Assembly: GCA_964058805.1 (NCBI GenBank)
Contig: CAXKVV010000013.1
Location: 372,001-436,000 of the forward strand
DNA: 64,000 nt
Direction: 5' to 3'
From: Schoenoplectus triqueter
Lineage: Eukaryota; Streptophyta; Magnoliopsida; Poales; Cyperaceae
Below the pieces are notes generated by a model. The model made no database searches and was not told where the DNA came from. It saw only the letters and a list, made by a program, of their open reading frames with translations. The first letter of the stretch is position 1. Every line of letters begins with the position of its first letter. The position numbers were made by a program, and so were the translations under genes. Positions 24,180 to 36,300 of the stretch are shown in pieces.

Positions 24180-24364
24180 TGATAGTATGAGAGAGTGAGA
24201 GAGAAATCTTTGATTATTTTTTAATAAATTGATTATAATGACTAAGACTTTATTTATAGACTAATTATCTAACTAACTAATTCTAAACACTAAACATCTC
24301 CCAAACTACACCTCATACAATATCTCATATATAATTCTATTCATTTCAATCTATACCTCTAACA
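24180..24364 (-). repeat. 5' LTR of the short LTR element
   Basis: 185 bp, TG...CA on the minus strand, followed internally by the primer binding site. It differs from the 3' LTR by a moderate number of substitutions, so the insertion is not recent. Confidence 0.88.
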
Positions 24365-24369
24365 TCTTA

Positions 24370-24796
24370 TCCATTTTCTCTCTATTTAGTTAGTTTTTTT
24401 CTAGAGATATACATAGAACAACTTCTAGTACCGTCCAATTTCCTATCCTAGCTGGTTCACCTCCTTAAAGGTGCTGTTTGAATTAAATCTGTTTTATTTG
24501 TCTTTCTATTTCCTAATGAACAATATAAATTGATTATTATTCTTGACTAAATTTATTATTGTCAGATTTTAAGGTGACATTATAGTGAATCTTGCTGAGG
24601 AATTGTATTAATTATGTTTCCGGATTCAAGAGTTGGCTATAGAGGTTCTTATTGAATTTTGAATTTCGTAGATCTTCTATATGTTCGTTAATTTTTCTTT
24701 TCTTTCTTTGCCATCCTTTTTTCAATCGAGTATCAGATAATGGAAGACCTAAAAAGTCTTCAAGAGTTGTGGCCTGGCCGAAACCGTATCGAAGCT
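24370..24796. other. Short spacer between LTR element and MULE
   Basis: AT-rich DNA with no gene. With the DNA left of 22356 and right of 28390 it is the original locus into which both elements inserted. Confidence 0.5.
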
Positions 24797-24805
24797 ATCA
24801 ATTTA

Positions 24806-27800
24806 CAGATTTTTTTTTATTTTAATAAATAAAAAAAACAAATATAGGAAATTGGTCAAATCGCCTCCAACTTTTGGGCACATAGCCAGACTTGAGTTTC
24901 AAACTCAGCTCCAGCTCTCTGGCCCGAGTTTGAAACTCGGGTCCGAGAATTTTTTTTTTTACGTTTTGAAAATTGCAGGTGTCTGGACCGAGTTTTAAAC
25001 TCGACCCAGTACACATAGAATCGAGTTTTAAACTCGGTCTCAACATCCTGCTATTATATAGCACACCCAATACATTTCTTCTTTATCTTTCTTCAGCTAA
25101 CCATTTCTTCAAAATCGCTATTGTTACTGTTGCAAGAGCTTTCAACTGAAAATTTATTTTTCGACAGATCCAGAGCCGATCCGTATTCACCACTCTCGTC
25201 TTATCAACGTTGTAAGTTTTTTATTTGGATTATTAATTTTTATTGTAAAATTAAAATACACTAACAATAGGGTTTATCATTCATACTGTAGAGACGAAAA
25301 TGTTGCTGATCAATGTATATCACGGAGGTCAAATCTTGAAAACTTCAACCAGCACAGATTATGATATTCATGTCGCGTGCACATTTTCTGTTGACGAGGC
25401 AATCAATCTTCATGACTTGAAGAGACAGATTCATGCTGGTTTGGAGCTGCTCCATAGCCAATTCAACATCAGCATTAGTGCACGAATCAACACTGCCTAG
25501 CAGGTTCGTGTGGTTTTTTGATAGCTTATTTGGGGTTGTTTCTGATGAAATTTGGGGAATGATTAAAACAACAGCTCCGTACCAATTACCCGGGTATAAA
25601 ACACTGGAGCTAGTAGTTGAATTCAAATCAATATCCAGTTCTGATAACTATGATCCAACTAGTATTCCTGAAAGTAGTAATCTAGTAATGGCTGAGGAAA
25701 GAACGCACTACCGAGCTCGGAAACAGCGACCATCCCGTGTTTCGGTACAAAATGTGAATGTGGATGTGGATGTGGATGATGATGACAAACTGGAAGAGTG
25801 ACACCTGGATGTCGAGGAGGATGACATCCAGGATGCAACAGATATAAATATAGATGAAACTTATGATGCGGTAGATGTCGAAGAAATAGTTAAAGAGTGA
25901 CAAATGTCTATTCCTTTTATCAATCGGGGAATGAAGCACTTGTGTGTATAATTTGCTAATAATACACCAATGTCGTATGTAGATGAGCCTTATTTTCACA
26001 AACCACCTAGAATTCATGAATAATTTGGTGTCGGTCAGCAGTTTAATACGAAATTAGAGTTGAAAGTGAAAATCGCTGATTTTCATGTTCAACGGAATAT
26101 AGAATTGGAGGTAATAAATAGCAGCAAATCAAAATTAGTGATGAAATATAAAGATTCTAATTGTTCATGGAGGATGCATGCTACACCCAATATAACGTGT
26201 ATTTGGGAGATCATAACAAATCCGCTCGAGCACTCTTGTTTTGACAGTGCTACTAGGACGGATCACAATCAGATGACTTCCAGAATGATAACAGATATTG
26301 TTAAGAATCAGTTGAGAGACAACTTAGAAATGACAGTTAAAGAAGCAAGGGGTTTGGTTAAACAAAAATTCCTCACAGTACACCGAGTTATAATAAATTA
26401 TGGAGAGGAAGAGAACTGACAATTGCAGACCTATTTGGTAGTTGGGAGAGGTCATACAAAATGCTTCCGTCTTTGTGAGCAGCCATACAAAATCCACATG
26501 TGACACAAAATATATCATAGAGACAACGCCCTCAATAAAATTCGGTGTTAAAATTTTCGATCGTGTTGCATGGGCATTTGGTCCGTGTATTGCAGCATGG
26601 CCTTACTTACGACCAGTCTTAACTATCAATGTGAGATTTTTATCAAGTCGGTATGCCGGTAAACTATTTATGGCATGTGGTTATGATGTGGAGCAACAAC
26701 TACTACCACTTGTAATTGCTATTGTAGCAGGCGAGAAAAGTGTGGCAAACTGGGGTTGTTTCATGCAGTGGTTGCGTAAAGAGGTTGTCGGTCCTGGTAA
26801 AATTATTGTTATCTCAGATCAACATCTAGGTATAAGGGAAATATTTGAGAGGCCAAATTTTGGATGGCAGAAATCAGCAGGCGAGTCTGTTCACCGTTAT
26901 TGTACTCAACACATTGCGCAGAATGTGTATAAGAACTGCCATATAAAATAATAAATGCCCTTTTCAAACAAGCTGCAAGACATAAAAAGTCATGGAGATG
27001 CGAGAAATATATAAAAAAATTAACAATATTAGACTGGTATCTTATAAATTCATCAGATAAACAGGAATCATACAAGGAAATCTTCCAAAGGAACAAGTGT
27101 CCAACAAAAAGACACGAAATAACAGAAATTGCAATAATCAACCCGCCGCAGCTGAGGAAGTGCCAGTTGAGGAATTCCATTACGAGGAGTTAACCCCAGA
27201 ACAAGTGGCCACATTGCATTAAAAAAGATGGGCACAACATCTAGACGAGAGTCTCAATCGGTGGGGAATAATGACAAGCAACGGTTCAGAATCACTGAAC
27301 AATGTGTTCAGGATCGTCAGACAACTTCCGGTATGTGCTATCGTCGAGAATATGTGGCATAAATGTGTTGAGTGGTTCTGTCAGCGTCGACAAATTGCAA
27401 CAGTTTGGGAAGCCCAAGGTCTGTTATTCTCCCAAAAGGTCACCAAACTGATAAAACATCGCGGTGATAAGGAAAGAACTTAAGATGTCATACCACTGGA
27501 TTGGGGTATCAACAACTTCGATGTTTACAATAGAAATGAACTTATTGAGATGGTAATATTCTATACTTATATAATTTTTTATGTAATTTTAAAATTTAAG
27601 CAATAATTTATAATTTCTATTTAAAATAATAGGGACAAAGGGGTAAAATAAAATATGAGGTTGAATTAGCGATGACAGGAATTGGTAATTGTTGGTGTCA
27701 GGAACCGCAATTGACCGGCATTTCATGCGATCACTTGCTTGCTGTTTGTTCATTCAGGAGGCTGGATTACACTCAGTACGTTAGTTCATATTATACCATC

Positions 27801-28381
27801 CAATACTACATTAACACATGGTCTGGTCATTGATGTAGTTATGATAATAAACGAGATTGACCAATGTACAACGGTTCGATCATCAGGCCAGATCCAGCAA
27901 AAATCAACAAAGGAAGGAGAAGGAAGATACGCATTCCAATTGTTATGGATGAAATGAAGAGTCGTGTCAACAGACTGTCAACTCGAGGTCGAGCTCGTTC
28001 CAACATAGCATGATTTAGATTACCAGTGTGTTTATGTTTTTTGTTGTTATATTTACCAGAACAATTGAATTTTAATTGTTGTTGTAATATTTTAATTTGT
28101 TTGACACTATTTTAGAACAATGTATTAATCGTATTTATATTTGGCTTTATAAAACTTTATTTTAATTTTTTTATAATATTTTAGATCATCTCAACGGAAC
28201 AAGTGTCCAGACACCTGTAATTTTTAAAACATAAAAAGAATTCCCAGATCTGAGTTTGAAGCTCGGGCCAGGGAGCTGGACCTAGTTTGAAACTCGGATC
28301 TGGCTATGTGTGCAAAAGTTGGAGGCGATTTCACCATTTTTCTATATTTGTTTTTTTTTATTTACTAAAATAAAAAATCTG
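24806..28381 (+). mobile_element. Mutator-like element (MULE), complete ends, defective coding
   Basis: The 3576-bp element starts CAGATTTTTT and ends AAAAAATCTG, within terminal inverted repeats of about 180 bp (24806-24988 and 28205-28381). A perfect 9-bp TSD ATCAATTTA flanks it (24797-24805 and 28382-28390). The TIRs carry short palindromes of the form CGAGTTTNAAACTCG (24893, 24925, 24989, 25022; 28251, 28284). A decayed MULE transposase lies inside. Confidence 0.93.
25300..27790 (+). pseudogene. MuDR/MULE transposase pseudogene
   Basis: In order: an N-terminal region (MLLINVYHGGQILKTS..., then GVVSDEIWGMIK), an acidic linker, the MuDR DNA-binding domain (LVMKYKDSNCSWRMHATPN), the MULE transposase core (GKLFMACGYDVEQQLLPLVI; NWGCFMQWLRKEV; IVISDQHLGI) and a C-terminal SWIM zinc finger (CWCQEPQLTGISCDHLLAVC). 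The pieces lie in three different frames with stops at about 25498, 25800, 26417, 26949 and 27481. The first catalytic Asp, normally in a DGTHL-type motif before the GyD block, is replaced (TINVRFLS). Family members act on their own TIRs; this copy cannot. Confidence 0.9.
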
Positions 28382-28390
28382 ATCAATTTA

Positions 28391-29677
28391 TATGGCTTGA
28401 AATGCATTTAAAAATTGAGCTTACAGAGCAACCATCCGTTTTATTCCATTTATATGACAAGGGCTTTTACAGCTAGGAGATAGTAAAATATTATGAAATA
28501 CATCTCACATTATGCTTAATTATAACTGACAACCTATTTTCTCTTATCCGAAAGAACATATTTAGTCTAACCCAAAGTTTTAGAATGTGAAAATTGGTAC
28601 TGACCAGAAATTCTAAGACAATGTTGATGCAACTTCAGGTGGCATTTCTGTGTCCAGTTTGAGGAAGCAGATTAATATGGCATCTTCATTAAGACACCTC
28701 TTATATGTTATTTCCTTCGTTTCTCTTTGTCAACTTCTCTCCACTTTCAATTCAATTCTTTGAGCTAACTTGAGAATTATCTTTTTGACTATGTCAGAAA
28801 AATATGGCATCTTCGTTAGGCATAATAAAGTAGCTTCTTATGAATTTTGCTTTATTTTCATGCATATATTGAGGATCTGTTGGTAGTTGCATATATTAAA
28901 TAAAGATTATATTCATACAATTAAATAAAGTTTAATAGTATCCAATCTTTCTTTTTTTAGCTAATGTGTAATACAACTGATTTGTATTGTTTTCCTTCAT
29001 TTGTTAATCAGATCGATTGGGTTACTGTAATGAAAATTTGCAATTGAGATAATAAAAAAATGTGCCATAGAAATAAAGTTCAAGTGGTACTAACATTTTA
29101 ACTTATTTTTTAAATAATATATATCAAATTAGCCTTCTTTGTTGATTAGCCATTTCTCCTAAAATACTATATTTGTGTTTTATTGGTTTCCAGATGGAAT
29201 GATAAAGAATTCGAGCATTCCAGATTTCATGGTGAACTGGTATTTCTTGGCTGAATTGGTATGTGTTTACTGATTTCTTATCTTTACCAGTAAATTAGTA
29301 CATTTATAATGTTTTAATCCTCTGTAATATGATTTTTTTCTTAATACAGTTCAAGAAGAAAGAAGCTGCTACGCTATTTTTGTTAAATCATGTTTTAATT
29401 TTACTGGTAGATACTTCAAGATTCATTTGTTGTAATGGATGTATGTTGTTTATTGATTATGTTTGTATAATTGCTTGTGTTTTTTTATTTTGTTTTGCTA
29501 TTGGGTTGTGAAATAATTAAATATTGGAAATAGATGTGAAAAGATAATTAATTAGATGTTAAAATATTATAATGTTAAAACGATGAATGCATACTGATGA
29601 AATTAAATATATATTAAAATATTGGAAATATATGTGAAATTATAATCATAAAAAAATATGTGCATGCTATTGGTTAA
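28391..29677. other. Intergenic, nothing recognised
   Basis: AT-rich DNA. Short frames (for example at 29329) are T-rich and unlike any family. Several GT/AG-like signals occur, but no exon chain can be supported. Confidence 0.4.
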
Positions 29678-29685
29678 GATATATG

Positions 29686-30272
29686 TAGGGCTGTAAATGA
29701 ATCGAACATGAACAAACTGACTTGTATTCGAGTTTGATTTGAAACATATTTCGAGCTAGTTTGATTTGAAATAGATAGGTAGTTTCGAACACAGACCATT
29801 GTTCGAAATTTAATTCGTTAAAAATTTGAACTATTTAATTCAATTCGTAAATAGTTTGAAATTAAATTACAAAATAGTTAAATTTCATAATTCATATCAG
29901 AATGACAGAATCAAATACAAAATATCATATAGTTCATACTTCATACCATATAACCAAATTTTGATACAAAATTTCATACAAATTTCATAGTTCATTCAAC
30001 AAAACTAACAAATTTCATAGGCAACGTCGGACTCAGTTACTCAGTGATAATCATATAATATAAATAATCGGATGACTCATAAATACTTAAGATTTGAACT
30101 ATAATAATTCGTGAACATCATTCAAATGAATTTACCACAATTTGAGTTTGATTCGATATAATTTCGAATCAAACCAATTTGATTTGAAATTAATTTCAAA
30201 TTGGAATCGAATAAATTTTTTTCAAATCAAACACGAACAAACTATCAAATTCGAATATTTTTTATAGCCCTA
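29686..30272. mobile_element. Non-autonomous hAT-type element
   Basis: The 587-bp element begins TAGGGCTGTAAATGAATCGA and ends with the inverse ...TTTATAGCCCTA. It is flanked by a perfect 8-bp TSD GATATATG (29678-29685 and 30273-30280), the duplication length of hAT elements. The subterminal regions share inverted AAACTNACTT/TTCGAATTTGAT-type blocks. There is no coding capacity. Confidence 0.85.
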
Positions 30273-30280
30273 GATATATG

Positions 30281-31208
30281 CATACAAATAGCATTTATTA
30301 GTAGCTGTCGTGTCTTGACTTTTGCGTGTCTAGTTGCACGCAATTACCTTGCTATTTGTGTGCACTCTCATGCTAGTGATTTCTATTGCGTTCAATGCAG
30401 TAGCGTGCCAAGATTGATGTGCGTCAGTGCACATTAGTAGTAGGTAGTGTGCAACTGTGTACACCAACAATCTTTTTCTTACCAACTCTGTTGTGGTTTA
30501 TTCTAGTAGTGTATGTATAATCGAAGTAGACTACGTGCAAATGTAGGCTTTTTTTATGGCGTGTATTCACTTCTTTTAGAGAAAACAGTTAATTATTATT
30601 ATTATTTTTTAAAAAGAAGAAGAGAAAGATTCAATCCGAGTCGGATTCTAATCAAAATTTATTTTTTTAAGAGAAAAATGAGAATTTAGATCAAAAATTT
30701 TATTTTGTGTCTATGAAGATTTGAACCCACTACTTTTTTGAAGTCATCCTAACCAAGATTTGTTTTGAAGAAGCTTGCCAAGATTTAATCTCAAAGTTTT
30801 CTCTCCATGCACTCCAAGATCATTTTTTATTTATTTTCTGTCTTTTAATTCATTAGCATTTAATTACAATATATTTCGGTTATTTCTTTCAGTTATTTAT
30901 TTTCTTTGAAATTAAGACATCTTTGTCTATATAAAGGGCACTTATCATTTATAAGAGATGAAGTTTTGGATATAATTAGTTTTTTTTTAAGAATTCCGAG
31001 AATTCTCTCTTTGTTACTTAGCAGTTATTCTTTATATTTTTTTTTTCTACTAAACTATTTGTCAGTTTCTATCCTCATGGAGTTGAGACTTAAGACCTAG
31101 TGTCGGTCGTCGGTGTTCATAAACAGTGACCGCAACTACGGTTAGTCTCAGTAGTCACAATTAAATACTTAGTATTTTTTTTTATGAATTCTTTATAAAT
31201 CTTCATCT
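30281..31208. other. Intergenic, nothing recognised
   Basis: AT-rich DNA. GATTTGAACCCACTAC near 30719 resembles the anti-tRNA-like motif seen in many repeats, but no tRNA fold is present. Confidence 0.4.
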
Positions 31209-31213
31209 CCGAG

Positions 31214-32098
31214 GGTCCGTTTGGCACCCAATGGAATAGCAAAAAGTTGGAATAGAATAGTTATTCCGATGAATTAATTTGCCAAACGAATTTTAGACTA
31301 AGTAGAAGAGTGCGGAATAGTGCTAATCCGGTATACTAACTTATAGGTGGAATACCGGATTAGCTCTCGTCGGAATAACGATTATTGTTTGATTATATTA
31401 TATTATTATATTATAATTATGATTAAGATTTAGTATTATTATATTATTATATTATATTTATGATTATAATTTATTATTATATTAATATTATGATTCTGAT
31501 TTATTATTATTATCATTATATTATTATTATTAAATTATTATTATCATTATTGTTATTATATTATCGTTATCATTAGTATTATTATATTATTTATTTATTA
31601 TTATAAATATAATTTTAATATTATATTATTATTATAAATAAAAATATAATTATTTTATTATTATATTATTATGATCAAGATTATTTATTATTATATTATT
31701 ATATTATGATGATTATGATTATTTATTATTATTTTATTATGTTGTATTATATTATTATATGTTTATTACAGTGATGATTAATTTATTATTATATTATTAT
31801 AATTATAATTATTTTTAATTATTGTTATTTTTATGATTATATTTTTATTATTATATTATTATGATTATGATTATTATATTATAATTATATTATTAAAATT
31901 ATGATTACTTATTATTATATTATTATAATTATGATTGTAATTATTTAATTATTATTATATTACTATATTATGATTATGTTTATATTTTTATTATATTACT
32001 ATTATAATATTATTATTTATTATGATTATTTTTTAATACTTTATTATTATTTTATTATGTTGTATTATATTATTATATGTTGATTATAGTTATGATTA

Positions 32099-32141
<43 letters not shown>

Positions 32142-32657
32142 TATAATTATTTTTATGATTATGATTATATTTTTATTATTATATTATTATGATTTTGATT
32201 ATGGTTATATTATTATGATTATGACTATAATTATGACTATAATTATTATTATTATCATGATTATGATTATTATATTATTAAAATTATGATTATTTATTAT
32301 TATATTATTATAATTATGATGGTAATTATAATTTTTTATTATTATATTACTATATTATGATTATGTTTATATTTTTATTATATTACTATTATAATATTAT
32401 TATTTATTATGATTATTTTTTATTACTTTATTATTATTATCTTACTATTATGATTATTATTTTATTATTATTATTATCATCATCATTATTAGTATCATAA
32501 TTATTCATATTTTAACTATTCTGAGTAACAACTGCCAAACGATATTTTCGCTCTTCCGAATAGTCAAGAATACCACTCTTCCAAAAAAAGTACTATTCTA
32601 TCACTCTTCCAAAATTACCGCTCTTTCAAAGCTATTCCTTGATTTGCCAAACGGACC
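31214..32657 (+). mobile_element. TTA-core terminal-inverted-repeat element, copy B (reference copy)
   Basis: The ends are GGTCCGTTTGGCACCCAATG and, reversed, GGTCCGTTTGGCAAATCAAG. A 5-bp repeat CCGAG (31209-31213 and 32658-32662) directly adjoins both ends and is the likely TSD. Unique ends of about 170 bp (left) and 130 bp (right) surround about 1.1 kb of TTA/ATT/TGATTA low complexity that is T-rich on this strand. Inside, a block from about 31730 to 32040 recurs at about 32050-32440 (both contain TGTTGTATTATATTATTATA). There is no transposase. Confidence 0.85.
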
Positions 32658-32662
32658 CCGAG

Positions 32663-33328
32663 TGAATATGAGCGCGACAAAATAGAAATAACTTTGTTAT
32701 TCATTTTCAAACACTATCACGTGATTTTTATTGTTCTTATTTTTGAGGATAGACAAGAAAAAAAATTCCATTATAACACTATCACGTGATTTTGAACTTT
32801 TCTACTTTTTTTATTACTCTTCCTTTTTTAAACCTAAAAATGGAGATATTTAAGAGCTGTTCAAATCTTACTAGGTTATATTTGCTTTCAAAAATGGTAG
32901 CGAGAAAAGGTTGGATCTATCTTATTACATGCGTCATGACGACATGCCAGTAAAAAAAAAAACTGAGACGACTTAAAACTCCTGAAGAAGGTCCTGATGA
33001 CATAATTGATAATTTGCTCAGTACATTGTTCTTGCACAAAAATCACACCTTTATTATTTTAATCAGTGTACAATATGACTTACAATTCATAAATGCTGTA
33101 TGAGCAGCAACATTTTTGTATAAAAAAAGAAACATATATCATAATTCATGCCAAATTACAATTTCAATGAACATCCCAAAAATATGCACCCGAACAATCA
33201 GCCATGCATTATAAAATAAAGGCACCGAATTACTCTACACAAAATTGGGGAAAAAGCACCCATTCACCCACCCATTCCAATTTCCATGCAAGAAAAATGA
33301 AAAAAAAAGAAAGGAAAAAAAGAAAGAA
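32663..33328. other. Intergenic and 3' flank of SAC9
   Basis: Probably includes the 3' untranslated region of the minus-strand gene ending at 33329 (A/T tracts at 33290-33327). A 19-bp motif AACACTATCACGTGATTTT is present twice (32709 and 32775). No gene. Confidence 0.45.
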
Positions 33329-36300
33329 TTATACTGCAGTAAGGCTTGCCATTTTTCCCACCTCATAGGGATCAGCATAATAATACGGTTTGATTCTATT
33401 GGCCAGGGACAGTCCAATTGCTAATGGTAGGTTCCTGAAACCCGACGCCCCTTCGAGCTCAGAAATTTCATCTGCAAAGGCCGTCACATCTCCAGAAAGC
33501 CTGAATATCATAACACGCGCTTGAAGCAGCTGTGAAAAATCAAAGTAGAGAGCTGTTCCCACCTTTGCCTCTGGCAGCCGGAACTCTCCCACTGTCACTA
33601 GGTTTCTCGATTCCTGTTGCACAGGGTATTATATATAATGTTAGTTTTAGAACATTCTAAATGGTTCAGTTTAACACAAAAATCAAAGTATAAGCTCTGA
33701 GAGTTTAACTTCTGTTTACATCTTCTGTAAAACAATACTACATCAATTTAGTGGGATGACCTCACGACAATGACGTAATTCAGGGAAGTTCATGATAAAG
33801 TCTTTGATACCATGCATGGAGAAGTGAGATGAACCTGAGAGCACAAGCACTTACCTGAAGTGCAAAAACTTGGATGTATAAAATAGCAGGGGATATAGCA
33901 CGGTCTTCAAGGCATGTGAGGTATGATTCACATATCTCACCGTTTATAGAAGGTGAGTGGCTAACACGGGGCCTCACCACATTAAAATAATCAAACCGAA
34001 ATCCAGCTACACTTGGCACACCGGGTGATAGTAACTGTTCTAATACAAGGTCATTATCCCTCCTCCTTTCTTCGGCAATTGAAATCTGGTAGAATAGAGG
34101 AAACAAAATCAAATCAAACCCAAATTACAAAAAGCTTTTTATCAGGATATAATCATGCTTTTTGTCTGATTTTTTTTTTTTTGAAAAGAAATAAATAAAA
34201 CAATCATGCTTATACCCTAAATCGACTGAATTGTGGAGATCTGTTCAAAGAACTTCTCATCCGCAGTAATTCATTTGATGATGCGTCCTGGGGCCTCAGA
34301 GACTTGCCAAAAACTATTATCCTCTTTGCATGGATAAATGCATTTTTCCTATCAGTTTCTATTCCACGAGATGGTTTTGCTTCAGCAAATGAATTTTCAA
34401 AGGACAGCAGATCAAAATCTCTTTGAATATCTGATGGGCTGGAATCCAGCTGAGAGAGTGACATCTTAATCCAAATGATGCGGCACCTGATTGGATTGGG
34501 AAAGTGGAATTTGATATTTCTCGGGATGTTGGTATTATTATTAATCTCTTCAGGTCCCAATAAGTCGGGAGAGGATGATTGTATGAGGGACTTAATATCC
34601 CATTTCCCAATGAAGGACTGCTCTTCTCTACTAACTTTGTTACCACCCCAAATCTCAACCTGTAAAAACACAAAAATTGTAACATATAAGAAAGGAGATC
34701 ACTACATCCTTGAGTGACTTTCAAATAGAGAAAACCAAAAAATTTCAAAATGGGAGGTTGGTTCTTACAGTAGGACAATCAAATGCTGAGTAACCACATG
34801 AGCTGACAACAATAGCAACTCCGAAGACATCAGATAATCTTCCAAGCACAAGGGCAAACTCTACAGAGGAAACATTAACTGGAGCCCTCCAGTAGGATTG
34901 TTTTTCTCCAAAACCAAGAGGACAAATTATCGACAATAATGGAGCAGACACTTCTGCTGTATCAACCTGCAAAAACAAAGTACATAAAGATATGAAAAAT
35001 AGAATAAATATTAACATACACAAACATCCAATATTATCATTGTTCATTTAACCAATTTACTTCATATAATAGTCCTGCATGTGGGAATTCAGCAAGTGAC
35101 TCCACACCATTCAATAATTTCTTCAATTGCCTCTTTCCAAGCTCAACAGTTTCCAATTGGTCGCATGCACCAATTTCACCTCTGCAAACTTGATTAAGTG
35201 CCTTAGCTGCTGCACTGTCAGCCCTGTGTTTCCTTCTTAAGCTGCCCAAAACCCTAACATAATCCACATACAGTGCACGGAGCAGGACTTCTTTGCAACA
35301 TCTTTTGCATACAACACCATCTGTCAGTGCAAAGTAGCCACATCCTTCGATTTGACTTCGGCTGCCATGATTGGACCCACTTGATGAACCAGTATACATC
35401 TTCAAATCCTTGTAACTATCACTTAACAGAAGAAATGCTCCCTTCCCTGCATATGAATCCTTTTATTTAATGCCATGTTTCGTTTTCTATTAGCTTTCTT
35501 TTGTTTCACATTTGGTCATTTTAAGTGATTGCAGTGTGTAGCAAGATTGTCTAGTACAGCAGCATAAAATAATATGTATGTTTACTGAGTTAACACAGCT
35601 TTAAGTCAACTCTTGCATGTACTAAATGAGTATTAATGTATTTTCTTTTTATCTTTGAGCGGGTAGGGTGTTCACTACAGGTCCCATACTATACCAGTAT
35701 TACAGAAGAAAACAGGAAAGTGTACCAGCGCAACAACCCTTGCAAGTGTTTCTTTCACACTGAGAACAATCAAATGAGGTTCCATCAGAAGAGTTGACAT
35801 CACGCTGATAAGCCTTAACTTCACATTCATCACTACAACAAGCATCATCAGATTCTCTAACATTCCAAAAGTCAACTGGCCCACTTTGACCTACCTGAAG
35901 CCCTAGGGATGCATTCTCTCGGTCTTCTAGATAGGTGTGCCCAAGTAGTGCAAGTGTATCAGCATAGTTGCACACATTAACTAAAGAAGAATAGTCTAAA
36001 ATGCGGTTCGGATCTATTGTGGCAGGGTCCACACTGATTGAAAGTAAGGCCCGGTCTCTTTCGGCAGAAGCAAGATTTGATTTCAGCCGTTGAATCTCGA
36101 GCTTCATTGACTGTTCAAAGCTGAGGCCCCTCCCCTGTAAAATTAGTTATAGAAATAATGAAAAGGAGTTTTTTGCTAAAAGATGAAAATTAATTTGTTG
36201 TTGCTATTAACTCAAGTAGCCTACCCCAATTTATTTGGGATTAAAGGCTTTGTTGTTGTTGTTGCTATTAACTCAAGTGGTCCTCTGCAGGTTCTAGTGA

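Larger units (their letters stand above)
22356..24364 (-). mobile_element. Short non-autonomous LTR retrotransposon (copia-like, minus strand)
   Basis: The 2009-bp element is bounded by two direct LTRs (22356-22541, 186 bp; 24180-24364, 185 bp) that begin TG and end CA when read on the minus strand (TGTTAGAGGTATAGATTGAA ... ATCA). A perfect 5-bp TSD, TCTTA, lies at 22351-22355 and 24365-24369. A primer binding site TGATATCAGAAC directly follows the 5' LTR, matching TGGTATCAGAGC of plant elements primed by initiator tRNA-Met in 10 of 12 positions. A purine run AAGAAGGA abuts the 3' LTR. The interior (1.64 kb) has one unrecognised 149-aa frame on the minus strand and no gag, integrase or RT motifs, so it depends on another element. 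Confidence 0.9.

Noticed and set aside
30715..30735. GATTTGAACCCACTAC as the 3' part of a minus-strand tRNA
   Set aside because: Flanking bases do not form the other arms of a cloverleaf.
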